From Strigamia acuminata (Eukaryota; Arthropoda; Chilopoda; Geophilomorpha; Linotaeniidae), in contig OX442320.1 in assembly GCA_949358305.1 (NCBI GenBank), forward strand, positions 4,418,259-4,482,258: a stretch of DNA of 64,000 nucleotides, written 5' to 3'. Below are positions 41,521 to 53,700 of this stretch, one piece after another. Both the position numbers and the translations under genes were made by a program. How positions within the stretch are numbered: the first letter of the stretch is position 1; every line of letters starts with the position of its first letter. The notes beneath the pieces are model-generated. The model was not told the DNA's origin, searched no databases, and was given only the letters and a program-made list of their open reading frames with translations.

Positions 41521-42577
41521 ACTCTATTCCGAAAAGTACTTGAAATACTCTCATTGGTTAAGAGATTCATAACACCAGTATAAATGCATTGCGAGAAATA
41601 GTTCCCAAAATGCAGCAATTGATTTGTTTATCAAGTTGATCGATTTGGTCTCACCGTGTATAGTTTCGAACTATCGGAAAAAGTATTCGGTGTAATTAAA
41701 GGAAAATAAAATAATTTTTATTGCAGTTTTTTCATTCGTTTTGGCGCGAAATTTGAAGTTCATATTGTCATGCGGAAAAGCCTCATTCCTTTTATTATAG
41801 GGGTTCAGTATTCGGGAGTGTGCTGCAGTGAAGCATCGAGGAGGTATTTGTATTTGAATTTTATGTTTCTCTTGAAAGTAATTAAACGAGTCTATTTCTG
41901 GTTAGAGGAAGCACAATAAGTTTGTTCATTCATTCAAAGAAAAATGTAGAAATGGGAAGCTAAGAGTCAGTAAATCGTAGTCTTTTAAGCGGATAAACCT
42001 GTGTTTTTAGTGCATTAAAATCTGCAATTTATTTATTCGAAAAACTGCATTTCCTGCACTAAAAGTTGCATTTTCAAACAAATGTGTGCATTTTTTTCAC
42101 TAAAATTGCGTTTTAACACTAAAAACACATACAAAAAACATATTTTGACAAAAATATTCATTTTTTGAACAAATTTGCATTTTTGGAACAAAAAAAAAAA
42201 CATTTTGCTAAAAACAGCATTTTTTGCACAACAATTGCATTCCATGCACTGTAAAAACACATTTTGCTAAATATTGCACTTTTTTCACAAATACATATGA
42301 AACTCTTTATAACAAATCGCAAGAGACCCGAAAAATGGATTCTTTATAACGACAATTCGTTATAACGAAATATTTTAACACGCCTATTTTTACGTATTCG
42401 TTATATCGCGATTCGTTATAAAGAGTTTCGACTGCATTCCACGCACAAAAATAACCTACTCCCGACTCCATCCAATTAAATCATTTTATTTCCATCTCTA
42501 CATAAACGTCAATTTACACAAAATAAAAATAAAAAAATAAACCAAAAATTAAACACTACCAAATAAAATTGCCCCCC
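41521..42577. other. Intergenic region without a gene
   Basis: AT-rich. 42020-42260 is a degenerate tandem of short 'aaaattgcattttttgcac' motifs. A pogo-like MITE sits at 42297-42434. The NSRP1 3' UTR and its minus-strand AATAAA (about 42484-42490) are at the right edge. Confidence 0.6.
42297..42434. mobile_element. Pogo/Tigger-like MITE, diverged
   Basis: Inverted ends GAAACTCTTTATAAC and GTTATAAAGAGTTTCGACTG with internal ATTCGTTATA motifs, as in the better copy at 59297-59438. The outermost bases of the left end are degraded. Confidence 0.75.
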
Positions 42578-44421
42578 TCATTCCCCCCCGTCGTCAAACA
42601 CCTTGCCCGCCACCTCGCGCCGCCTCTTCCTCTCCAAAAACCTCTCCTTCATCTCGGCCACCTCCTTCTCCCCGTTCCGCCTTTTATAAATCTCCAAAAT
42701 CTGCTTCAAACTCCTCCTCTTCTTCTTCAGCTCCTCCTCTTCCGTCTTCTCCTTCCCCTCGTCCGAATGACGTCTCTTCGCGTCCCGCTCGCGACTCCTC
42801 CGCTTCTCGCGCCGCTCCTCCTTCCTCGGACTCCGCTCCTCCTTCCTCGGACTCCGCTCCTCCTTCCTCGGACTCCGCTTCCGCTTCCTCTCGACGCTCC
42901 TCGGCCGCCTCGACTCCCTCTCGGGGCTCCTCCGGCGCCGCGAGTCTCTCTCGGGGCTCCGACGGCGCCGCGACTCCCTCTCGGGGCTCCTGAAGCGCCC
43001 CCTGTGCGATCTGTGTCGGGTCTGTCGATCCACGCTGCGGTTTCGACGTCTGTTCGGGCTCTGGTGGTGTCTGTGGCCGCGCTCCCGCGATTTCGAACGC
43101 GATTTCGAGCGCGAGCGCGACTTCGAGCATTTTCTCTTGCGTTTTTCTTCAGTTTCTTTGACCGTTTCGACCGGTTTCGGCTCCTTGTCGTCGGGCTCGG
43201 TCGGCGGTTTGTCCTCGCCGACTTTTTGGCTGAGAATGTGGCGGTAGAAGCCCGAGAGGTCCTTCTGTTTCGTCACGTCCATCATGGCTGCAATTGAATG
43301 AAAATTTAGATATTTTTGGGGGTTTTTTGTTTTGTTTTTGGTTACATTCGAGGAGGAGTTTGCGCTTCTCTTCTTCCTCCATTTTGGCACGTTCCTCCAT
43401 CTTCTGGCGGTACAACGACGTGACGAACGCCTCTTTGTCGGCGAATTCGTCGCCTTCGGCCTCGCGTTCCTTCTGCACCTTCCGCTCGATGCGGTTTTCG
43501 AATTCTTTCTGTCGCGCAGTTGCGCTTTCCTTCAGTGCTGCAATGTATTTCGGCTAAAAATCGATTAAAAATCGAATTAATTTAAGAAATTTGTATATTT
43601 TCTATTTTTACGTTTAAAATCGATTAAAAATCGGTTTAAATGGAATTAATTTAGGAAATATGTAATTTCTTTGGCGGGTTTTCATTGGAAATGGAATTAA
43701 ATTAGCAAATATTTATATATTTTTTGGTTTTACGTTTAAAATCGATTAAAAATCGATTAAAAATCGGTTTAAATGGAATTAATTTAGGAAATATATAATT
43801 TCTTTGGGGGGTTTTCGTTGGAAATGGAATTAATTTAGCAAATATTTATATATTTTTTGGTTTTACGTTAAAAATCGATTAAAATGGAATTAATTCAAGA
43901 AATATTTAATTTTTTTGGGGGTTTTTACGTTAAAAATCGATTAAGAATGGAATTTAATTGATTCACTTTCTTGTCCTTGGGCTTCAGGATTGTTTTGTCT
44001 GAGATTTTCTTCTTTTCCATTTCGTCGTAAACGGAATCGTATTCGTACGCGGTTGGATCGTCGGCCAGAACTTTGCTGATCGCGATCTGGGTTTGTTTTT
44101 TCACTTTGTTTTTCAAGCCCACTTTGAGCAATTCCTTCTCCACGGCTTTGCTGCCCTCCTGGAATAATTAAAGTGGATTTTTTATTAATTTTTCGCCAAT
44201 TTTTCAACGAATTTCTAACAAAATCGCGTTTTGAAATGTCGAATTTACCTCTTCATCGTCGTCGCCGAACACCGATGGCAACAAACTGACCGATCGCTTC
44301 TTCGGTACTAACAGTCCATAACTGAAAAATAAATAAAAAATATTAAAATCGTTGGGGAAATCGTTTACGATTAGAATAACTGCATTTAAAAACACAATAC
44401 TTACTGTTTACTCGACGCCAT
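42578..44421 (-). CDS. NSRP1: NSRP1, nuclear speckle splicing regulatory protein 1 (399 aa, five coding exons)
   Basis: Coding exons are 44405-44421, 44249-44321, 43967-44158, 43346-43553 and 42578-43287. All have GT-AG junctions and add to exactly 400 codons with the stop. Family landmarks are present in order. The N-terminal YGLLVPKK with an acidic SVFGDDDEE comes first. Next is the ALADD-type motif, here LADDPTAYEYDSVYDEM. Then come a KYIAALKE coiled coil and EFADKEAFVTSLYRQK. The hallmark DVTKQKDLSGFYRHIL follows, and the C-terminus is RS/RE-rich (repeated SPERESRRRRSPERD and RSPRKEE units). The vertebrate protein is a nuclear-speckle factor that influences alternative splicing. The C-terminus here is shorter than in mammals. 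Two truncated copies of its 3' end lie at 16.2 and 35.6 kb. Confidence 0.95.
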
Positions 44422-44726
44422 TTTAAATTTGACGCACGCAACAGGATCAAAGATCTAACTCGGGATTGACACTGAATGACGTCATTTCAACGCAAAATAA
44501 TAAAAAATATTTTCATTTATCAATTTGTTATCAATATTTATAAATTTTTATCAAAAATATCGATTATAACACCCGATTATTTATGATCTAATTAATTTTT
44601 ATCAAATTCGAGTTAATTTCCAGCCGTTTTTAATCGCATTTAGTATAGAATTTCGCCGCGTGGGTCCGCCGCAAACATCAACAACAAGCAAAAACAGAAA
44701 CGAAAAGGATCGCGTATTCTTTAAAC
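44422..44726. promoter_or_regulatory. Shared divergent promoter region of NSRP1 and SMG6
   Basis: Only 305 bp separate the two start codons, which point away from each other. It includes TGACGTCAT at about 44476-44484 (a CRE/ATF-type palindrome), and no TATA box is evident on either side. Two housekeeping RNA-processing genes in this arrangement are likely co-expressed. Confidence 0.65.
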
Positions 44727-47700
44727 ATGGCGGAACGGTTCAAACACGATTCAACGATTCCCAGGGTGAAAATCACGCGACAGGATTTACTGGCCAGCCT
44801 GGAGACCACCAACAACCCGCCCAAACAAGGTTAATACCCATCTCGACAAACCTTTCGTCCATCGACGACGTGACGAATTCGTGACCGCGAAATCGATGCG
44901 ATCTTAAAACAAACAAAAGATCGGACCCAAAAAACGTCAAAAAAACGACGAATCAAAAAAACGAAAAAACGAAAAAAAATCAACCGCAAAAAACCGAAAA
45001 TGACATCGCACGAACTTAATGCGCATCGGATCCGCGATAAATCAATGCGGCGAAAGAAATGACGACGTAAAATTAATTCTTTTTTCTTTTCTATTCGGCA
45101 GGTGACAGAAACATTTCGACGCCGAGCCCGAACATGGCACCGAGGCCGAAAAGCGGGAAATACGGCGCGCAACCGTACAAACCCGGCGAGGGGTTGTTGA
45201 GGAAGGGTCAAGCGAAGGTCGACAACGAAAATTCGGCGGAAAATTCGCCGAATTCGCCGCAAATCGAGCGGAAAACGAGGAACAAACGACCGGACATGCC
45301 TTTGTATCAGCCGAAACGGGGCGGCGGAGGGCGGAATTCGTTGGATTCGAAGATGGAGGAGAGTCCGGTGGTGGACAACCACGAAAAGAAGGAGAAATTC
45401 AAAGGAGGGGTGTCGAATAAGTGCAGGGACGCGTTGATACAGAGGCCGGCGTGCGAGGTTGCGAAGAAAGTGGAGAGTTCGAATTTGGTGAACAGTTGTT
45501 CGCAGAATAGTGTTTTTCGGGGCGAGAACGGCGAGATGGACGGGAAGAGGACGGAGAGGCGCGGAAGGCCGAATAGGACGAGGTCCATGTGTTCCAGGAG
45601 CGAGGACGAGCGGTGGGAGGAGGCGTTGGAGAAGAAGATGGAGAATGGGTTGAAAAGTATGCGTTTTTGGGCTGGTTTTGTTGTTTTTGGGCGTTGGAAA
45701 TGCATTTTTGTGCGAAATTTGAGCGTTTTTGTGTGCAGGAATTTTAATTTGTGGATTGAATGCATTTTTTTGTGTGAAAATTGCAATTTTAAGCTTGGAT
45801 TGATTTTTAAATGGATGAATATACGTATTTTGTGTTTATACATGCTGAAATTTGAATTTATGCATGAAATGAGTTTTGTTTGGAAAAAATGCGTTTAAAG
45901 GCATTGAATGAATGAAAAATTGCAATTTTTGAATGGATAAATGGCAAAATTTTGTATTTTTACTCGCAAAAATTTCAATTTGTATGTGAAGTGGATTTTT
46001 TTGTGTAAAAATTGAAAATTTAAGCTTGAATGCAGTTTTTGAATGGATAAATGCCAACAATTTGTATTTTTAATGCGAAATATTAGCTTTTAATGTGCAA
46101 AAATTACATATTTGGCCAAAATGATTATTTATTTGATATGATTGCATTTTTAGACCATAAAATACAGTTTTAATATAGAAAAATTGCATTTTTAGTCATC
46201 AAATGCAAGAAAAATTGCACATTTAAGCATAAAATGCAAGAAAAGTTGCACATTTTGGCATAAAATGCAAGAAAAATTGCACATTTATGCATAAAAAGCA
46301 AGAAAAATTGCACTTTTAAGCATAAAATGCTAGAAAAATTGCTCATTTCAGCATAAAATGTAAGAAAAATTGCATATTTATGCATAAAAAGCAGGAAAAA
46401 TTATTTTTTACACACAAAATTAAAGAGAAAATTGCATTTTAATGCAAAATAACGCAGATAAAACCGTTTATTAAACACGAAATGAATCTAAATTGTCATT
46501 TTACGCACTAAAAATAACGAAACGGCGAAAATGCTTTTCTCATCCGCCACAAAACCACAAAACTCCGTTTCCGTCCAAAAACCAACAACGAATCAAACAA
46601 TCATTTATTCCTCACTTCTTTCTTTCCATCCAAACAGTATCGCACGAAGACAACAACTCCCGCAGCTGGGCGGACGAAATGGAGCGCCAAGACGAGCAAC
46701 TCAAACGCGAGAAGACCCAACCGCCCGCCCGCAACCCTCGCGCCGAACGCCGCCAGCCCGACGACCGTCCCCCGAACAAAAACCGCCCAAAAAACCACGA
46801 AAAACGCGCCAACCACCCGAAAATCCTCCCGAACCACCTGACCAACGGCAACCCCGCCGCGCCCGACCGCAACTCCCCCGACGGAAAAGCCTCCCCGGCC
46901 GCCCGCCACCCCCTGCCGGACGAAACCGACGACACCGAGCACCTCAACTCGGACCAGAGCTCGCTCTTCGAGATGGCCGACGTCGAGAGCTGCTCGTCGC
47001 CCCCCAAGAGCGCGAAACGCAAAACGAAGAAGAAGAAACGCCGCCCGAAGTCCGAGTCGAGCACGGACGAGAAGTCGCCGGCGAAGAACGCCGAGCGCAG
47101 GGACAAGAACTGCGCGTCCAGCACGTCCAAGGGCGGCGGCATCCTGCACCTGCCGACGGGCCGGCCGCCGTCGGCTCCCATGATGCACTCGGAGCGGGGG
47201 AACAACCCGACGATGGTGTTCACGGGGAATTTGTACAATCCGAACAATCCGGCGCAGCCGAGAGCCGTCTATCGGCCGATCCAGGGCGACCAGCGGATGC
47301 GGAGCGACGAGTACGCGCACGACGGGCCCGGGCACGCGGCGATGGGGAGCGGTTACGGGGAGCACGCGCGGGGGGCGGGTGGAGGGTACGGGTACGGGTA
47401 TGGGGGGGCTGGTTACGCGCAGTCGCATCCGGAGCCGATGAATTGGAGGCCGGCGCGGGGCCCTGACGGCGTGTCGATGAAGTTAGTGCGGAAGGGTTTT
47501 TGTTTTGGGTTTTTTGATTGTTTTTGTTTTTTGTTTTTTTTTTTGTTTTAGTCCGGCGAAGAGCGGTTGTATTAATAAGAATATGATCGAGGTGATGCAG
47601 ATCGAGCAGGAAATCGGTCGGGTTTTGTCCATGGCGTTCGATAAGATGGATTTGAAGGCGCTTAATTGCAGCAGGTATGGTTGGGTTGGGTGGAGGGGGA

Positions 47701-50700
47701 AGGCTGGTGTGCTGGGTGTGAGATGTTTCGTCGTTTTGGATGTTGGTTTGGTTGTTTTTTAGCGGGTTTTGTCATTTTGGACGTTTTGTTATTGGGTTTT
47801 CATCGTTTTAGACGTTTTGTTGTCGAGTTTTCGTCATTTTAGACATCTTTTTTTTGAGTTTTCGTCATTTTAGACATCTTTTTTTTGAGTTTTTGTCATT
47901 TTAGACATCTTTTTTTTGAGTTTTCGTCATTTTAGACGTTTTGTTATAGAGTTTTCATCGTTTTAGACATTTTTTTAATGGGTTTTTATTAGTTTAGACG
48001 TTTTCATCATTTTAGACATCTGTTTATCGAGTTTTCATCATTTTAGACATCTGTTTATCAAGTTTTCATCATTTTAGATATCTGTTTATGAAATTTTCAT
48101 CATTTTAGGCATTTTTTAATCGATTTTCTTCATTTTAGACGTCTCTTGATGGATCTTTTATCATTTTCGATGTCTGAAATGAAAAAAAAAACCTTAAAAA
48201 GATGTCTAAAATGAAGAAAAAGCGATAAAAGATGTCTAAAATGAAGAAACAGCAATAAAAAGATGTCTAAAATGAAGAAAAAGCGATAAAAGATGTCTAA
48301 AATGAAGAAACAGCAATAAAAAGATGTCTAAAATGAAGAAAAAGCGATAAAAAGATGTATAAAATGAAGAAAAAGCGATAAAAAGATGTCTAAAATGAAG
48401 AAAAAGCGATAAAAAGATGTCTAAAATGAAGAAAAAGCGATATAAAGATGTGAAAATGAAGAAAAAGCGATAAAAAATTGTCTAAAATGAAGAAAAAGCA
48501 ATATAAAGATGTCTAAAATGAAGAAAAAGCGATAAAAAGATGTCTAAAATGATGAAAAATCAATCTGAAACGTCAAAAACAATGAAAAAGTTAATCATCA
48601 GAAACTTCTAAAATGATGACAAATCAATCAGAAACATCTATAGTTGTGGTACCAAGAGTACCGATTTCCCGGGAATACCGGAATTTGTGGTACCTAGAAC
48701 CCCGGGAAGAAAGAAGCCCCAGCCTCCCTCCTTTATAGAAAAATAAAACACGAGGTAGAAACAGATCGAAGGAGACGAATGAATGTCAAGGAAACGGGTC
48801 GGAGGGAGCGAAGCGTGAGGTTTACCTCCGGTATGTTTTGTTTAGGTTTGCGGCGCAGATGCGGTACGAAGCGACCATTTTGCAGGACATCGAGTACAGT
48901 GCGGAGGTTAACATAGAGCAGATGTTGTGGAAGTCGGTGTTTTATCAAGTGATCGAGGCCTTTCGGAAGCAGATGCTCGAGTGCCCGAATTTTAAGGAGA
49001 GAATCAAGCAGACGATGCTGCAGATCATCGAGGAGGTAGGTTAAGCCATTTTGGATGGGGGCGACAGCTGGCGGCGGCGGGTGGATTTAGAATTCAAAAT
49101 GCTGGCGCTGGTTTTTCGAGTTTGTTATTCATGGCGTTGATTTATTGATAAGTTTGATTTCGGGAGACATGTTAAATATTCCGATGGAGTTGTCTGCGAA
49201 TTAAAAATGGTAATGCGGGGTTCGGGAAGTGGTGAGAGAGGCCAACTAGACGTCCATCAACCCTTTGGTTGCAAACAAAGGCGGGTTGAATCGCTTGGAT
49301 TTGTCTCAAGTGGTTTGTTGGGTATTTTTAGTCGAGGTCAACCGTTGTTTCAAAGTCAATGTTTGCCTGATTTTTGATAGTTTTGCATTTTTTTTTCTCA
49401 CACCGGTGTGACACTAATACTATGTTTGTATGCATCGAATATTTCGAGCGGTGGGAAAATCAAATTGTTGTGTTTACATGCAGAAAATAATTCGTGATCG
49501 CAACGGGAAGTATTAGGTTTGACTAAAACCTGAAGTGGTGTATTTTTTTTTGTAAAAAGGAAACCAGATTGCGTTTTCGTATTTTCCATCAATAAAATGG
49601 ATGATGTGTATATCGAGGGGGTAGCCAATCGCAAAAATTGTGTAGGAGGTTTTGAAATCCTTGAAGATTTCATGAGATTTTAAGGATTTTGAAATTCAAA
49701 ATCTTTGCCTGTGCGAGATTTCCAGCTAGAATTTATAAGATTTCCAGGATTTCCAAGATTTCCAGGATTTTCAGGATTTTATGAGATTTGAAAGATTTCG
49801 AAGATTTCAGGGATTTGCTAAGGATTTCAAGGAATTGCTAAGGGTTTCAGGATTTCACTAGGATTTCTCAGGATTTCACAAGGATTTCACAAGGGTTTCT
49901 AAAAAAAATTTGCTAGAATTTGCGATAATTTGGAAGAAAATTTATAAGAAAATTTATAAGATTTCCAGGATTTCTAGGATTTCCAGGATTTCATGAGATT
50001 TGAAAGATTTCGAAGATTTCAGGGATTTGCTAAAGATTTCAAGGATTTGCTAAGGGTTTCAGGATTTCACTAGGATTTCACAAGGGTTTCTTAAAATATT
50101 TTGCTAGAATTTGCGATAATTTGTAAGAAAATTTATAAGAAAATTTATTAGATTTCCAGGATTTCTAGGATTTCCAGGATTTCATGAGATTTCAAGGATT
50201 TTGAAATCCAAAATCTTTGCCTGTACGAGATTTCCACCATTGGCTACTCCCTCGGTGTATATTGTATTAACTTTCAAACAGGAAGCGATGTGCGCATGCG
50301 CAATCAAAATAGTTTGAGTTCACTCGAATTAAACAACAACTGCGAGGGATTATTCACTACTCGAATTCCTGTTTACATGACAGTTGTGCACACGGAATAT
50401 TTCATCTTATTCGAAATATTTCGTGCATGTAAACGTAGTATAAGCGCATTCATATGAACTTGGAATTAATCGCGACGTCTGCATATGTGTGGGAGAAGAA
50501 ATTATCAGAGTGAGGTGTAATCAGTAAATATAAAAAACTACGTTTTTGGAGAAAGGCTTTTATGTTGGTGCTTCAAACCGCCACTAGAGTGCGATACTGC
50601 ACTTTTTTTCTTGTCTGCCATGACCGTGCCAAATAAAACGTTGAAAAAACGTATTTTTTCTTGAGAATATTAAAAAGCAAAATAAATGGGTTTGTAGAGC

Positions 50701-53700
50701 ATAAAATTGTCTACAAACTGTGACCGGTTTCGGAATTTATCAAAACCTTTTTCGTATCGATAGTCGGGTCGGACGAGAATAGTTTTAGTTGCGTACACGT
50801 GGCGCTACCAACGCCGGACGTCGGAACACACAAACGTTCAAGTCAAGTTAAATAAAAACCTTTAAAAAGACGAAAGGCGTGCGTGAATCTGCGTTTCACC
50901 AAAAACTAGACGGCGGCACGGCCATTTCTTTTTCATCTCAACCTTGGCAGCCATTTTTTTTTGGTGTGTGTGTGCATTCTTAAAAACATAATTACCTCAT
51001 TAGTGTTGTGTGTGTGTTTTTTTGCCACCATGTTTTCCCCATTTCTTTTTTTTATTATACTTGTCCAAGCAGCTTGTTAGATGTTTACATAGGAGAGAGA
51101 CTGAATTGTTTTTGTTGGAGCATGGGCAGACATTTTGTTTGCTGATTTTGCGAGCATTCTTTAGTCTGGGTTGAGGCTGAATACAAATGTTGAGATTAAA
51201 TGAGGAAAGTGTGTTATTATTCCGCTTAATGGGAAGTTTTTCTGGGCTTAACAGCTATGATTAAAGAATCAAAGGGTTTGATTCAAGTGCATTGTGTCTT
51301 TTTTAAGGGTTGCTAATTGGTAAGTAGGGTTTAGGCCTAACTGCACCTGCACTTTGGTTTGCTGGACTGCCATCTTGTGATGGCTTTTTGCAATTGGTTA
51401 TGGTTGGAGGTTTGTGTTAATGTTGGTTCGTGTTCTAACCCTTTGCTAATTGATTACGGGATGAAAGTCTGGGGAATTGATCACTGGGGTGAGTGGAACT
51501 AGCAGGATTTAGCAAACAAGGTGGATTGTGGGAGAAAAAGTAAAATGGCGAAGTAAACGGAAAGCACATGCGCTAAAAATTCACTAGCTGCATTCAAAAA
51601 TTAAAATAACAATTTTAGTAGCTGTTGCGCGCCTCTCTTTTTATTTTTTGGTGCCGTGACCAGGATTAGGTGTATTTTAAGTTTTAACATGGGTTTAAAC
51701 AGGAAATGATGTCATTTTTGGTCAATTTCCGCACGCGGAAAGATGGCCAAACACACGGGCGGAATCATTGCGTTTGCGGAGCGACAACCTGAAAATTCAG
51801 AGTCTGAAAGTCTTACGTGTACTTTAGAATCGGAGAAGTAACGTATTAGGGAAATCCGGTAGATTTAACATAATTGTTCCATGAGTTAGGCCTAGGACGT
51901 AATGATATACGCTGATATTCATTAACGTCTTTTAAACTCCTCATTTGACTATTTTATTGCCGCTTTCTTTTTCTTTTCTTCTCCAGGTTTAGATTAATTG
52001 CATTCTCAATCAGACTTGAAAACCGGTGATGTCATTAGACTAAAAATAGGGTTTGGCCGGTTGTAAATCGGCAAGAAAAAAGAGTTTAAATCGTTCCCGG
52101 CCTCTGTATCGACAGGGAAAGGAAAAGGTGGAATGGAAATGGAAATTTATTATTTTTATTTTAATTCCATTAATTTTCTCGCTGTTTAAATATTTTTATT
52201 TTTATTTTTTTTATTTTTCTGGGCGCGTTCCTTATTTCTCATGGCCCTTCGCGGGTCGGGGTCAGTGGTCAGAGTGAAAAGGGTAAAAAAAAATACTATA
52301 AAGGGAGTTGAGGGCGGAGGAAACCACACCAGGTGAACGACTTAACAGATTTGTGCAAAAGTCGCATTTAATTGATTACGGAGAAGAAGGAAAAAAATTT
52401 TTTGTTTTGGAATTTGAAATTTTTGGCCCGTCGAGTCGGTGCTGACTTGTTAGAAATTCCCGTCCAATTACACGTGCAAATTGGAATTAGTTTTGAGCAA
52501 TTAGCATTTTTGCTAATGCTAAAAAGTGTAGTTGATTAGGTGTTGAGTTCACTCACCCGCGCCATCTTTTTAATGTCTTTATCCTTTTTATGGCTGTCCA
52601 TCTTGATCCATCTTACACCTTTTTTTTTATTTCTCCATATCTTTCCGGATTCAAGGGGTTGGCTCATTGTAATCACCTCCTGGAGGTGGATTTTTTTTTC
52701 TTCAAAATGGCTGCCACTTAAAAGTCAAAAGAACAATTTATCGAGCTTAGTAGACGGATTTATAATTTAGGCTGCGGGTACGTTAACGTCTGGCATGAAA
52801 GTATTACGGTTGAAACTCTTTATAACAAATCGCGATATAACGAATACCTAAAAATGGCTGGGTTGGTTGGCTGGCCGTAGAACACCATGTTAATAATTTT
52901 TGATATAACAGCAAATCCGTGAAATCTAGAGTAAATCTTCAAAATTTTATGAAACCATGGAATCCCCGAAAACCGAGGGGGTAGCCAATCGCAAAAATCG
53001 CGTACGAGATTTTGAAATCCTTGAAGATTTCATGAGATTTCAAGGATTTTGAAATCATAAATCTTTGCCTGTGCGAGATTTCCAGCTCGATTTGCTAGAA
53101 TTTACACCAAATTGCAAGACAATTTATAAGATTTCCAGGATTTCCAGGATTTCACGAGATTTGAAAGATTTCGAAGATTTTAGGGTTTGCTAAGGATTTC
53201 TGAGGATTTCAGGATTTCACAAGGATTTAAGATTTCATGAAATTTCAAAGATTTCCAGGATTTCATGAGATTTCATGGCTACTCCCTCGCCGAAAACTCC
53301 TGAATTTCTTGAAATTCTAACAAATTCGCAAATTCTAGCCAGATTCTTAAAGTAATCTTGAGAAACCTCCTTGAAATGCGGATACCGTTAAGATTTAACA
53401 AGATTTCAAAATCTCATGCCTGGCTTTTGTGATTGGCCATCCCCTTAAAATTCCTAAACATACCAATATTATGTCTCTAGCACAGTGAGCTACTGCAGTT
53501 ACTTCCGTTCGACAATACAAGTGACTATGGCTTGTTTCAGTAAGTTATAGCGGCCCCTAAAGCTAGGTTCACACTTGTGTTCACATTAGGGGCAACGCAA
53601 CGCAAGAAAAATTAGTCAAACGCAACGCAGAGTCAGTTCACACTGTAGGGCACGTGTGAACAGAGCTGAAACAATTGACGTTGCGTCTGGCCAATTAGAT

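Noticed and set aside
42569-43297. 242-codon plus-strand frame opposite NSRP1
   Set aside because: Antisense shadow of the RS-rich last NSRP1 exon (Leu/Pro-rich because of the complementary codons).
46531-47466. Long alternative frames over SMG6 exon 3 on both strands
   Set aside because: GC-rich exon lacking stops in several frames. Only the frame with matching splice phases to exons 2 and 4 is accepted.
46165-48575. CRISPR-like regularly spaced repeats
   Set aside because: The arrays are contiguous tandem units without unique spacers, in introns of an animal gene.
53560-53690. Possible inverted repeat with GTTCACACTTGTG and CACGTGTGAAC motifs
   Set aside because: The arms are short and imperfect, and no clear target duplication was found; not called as an element.
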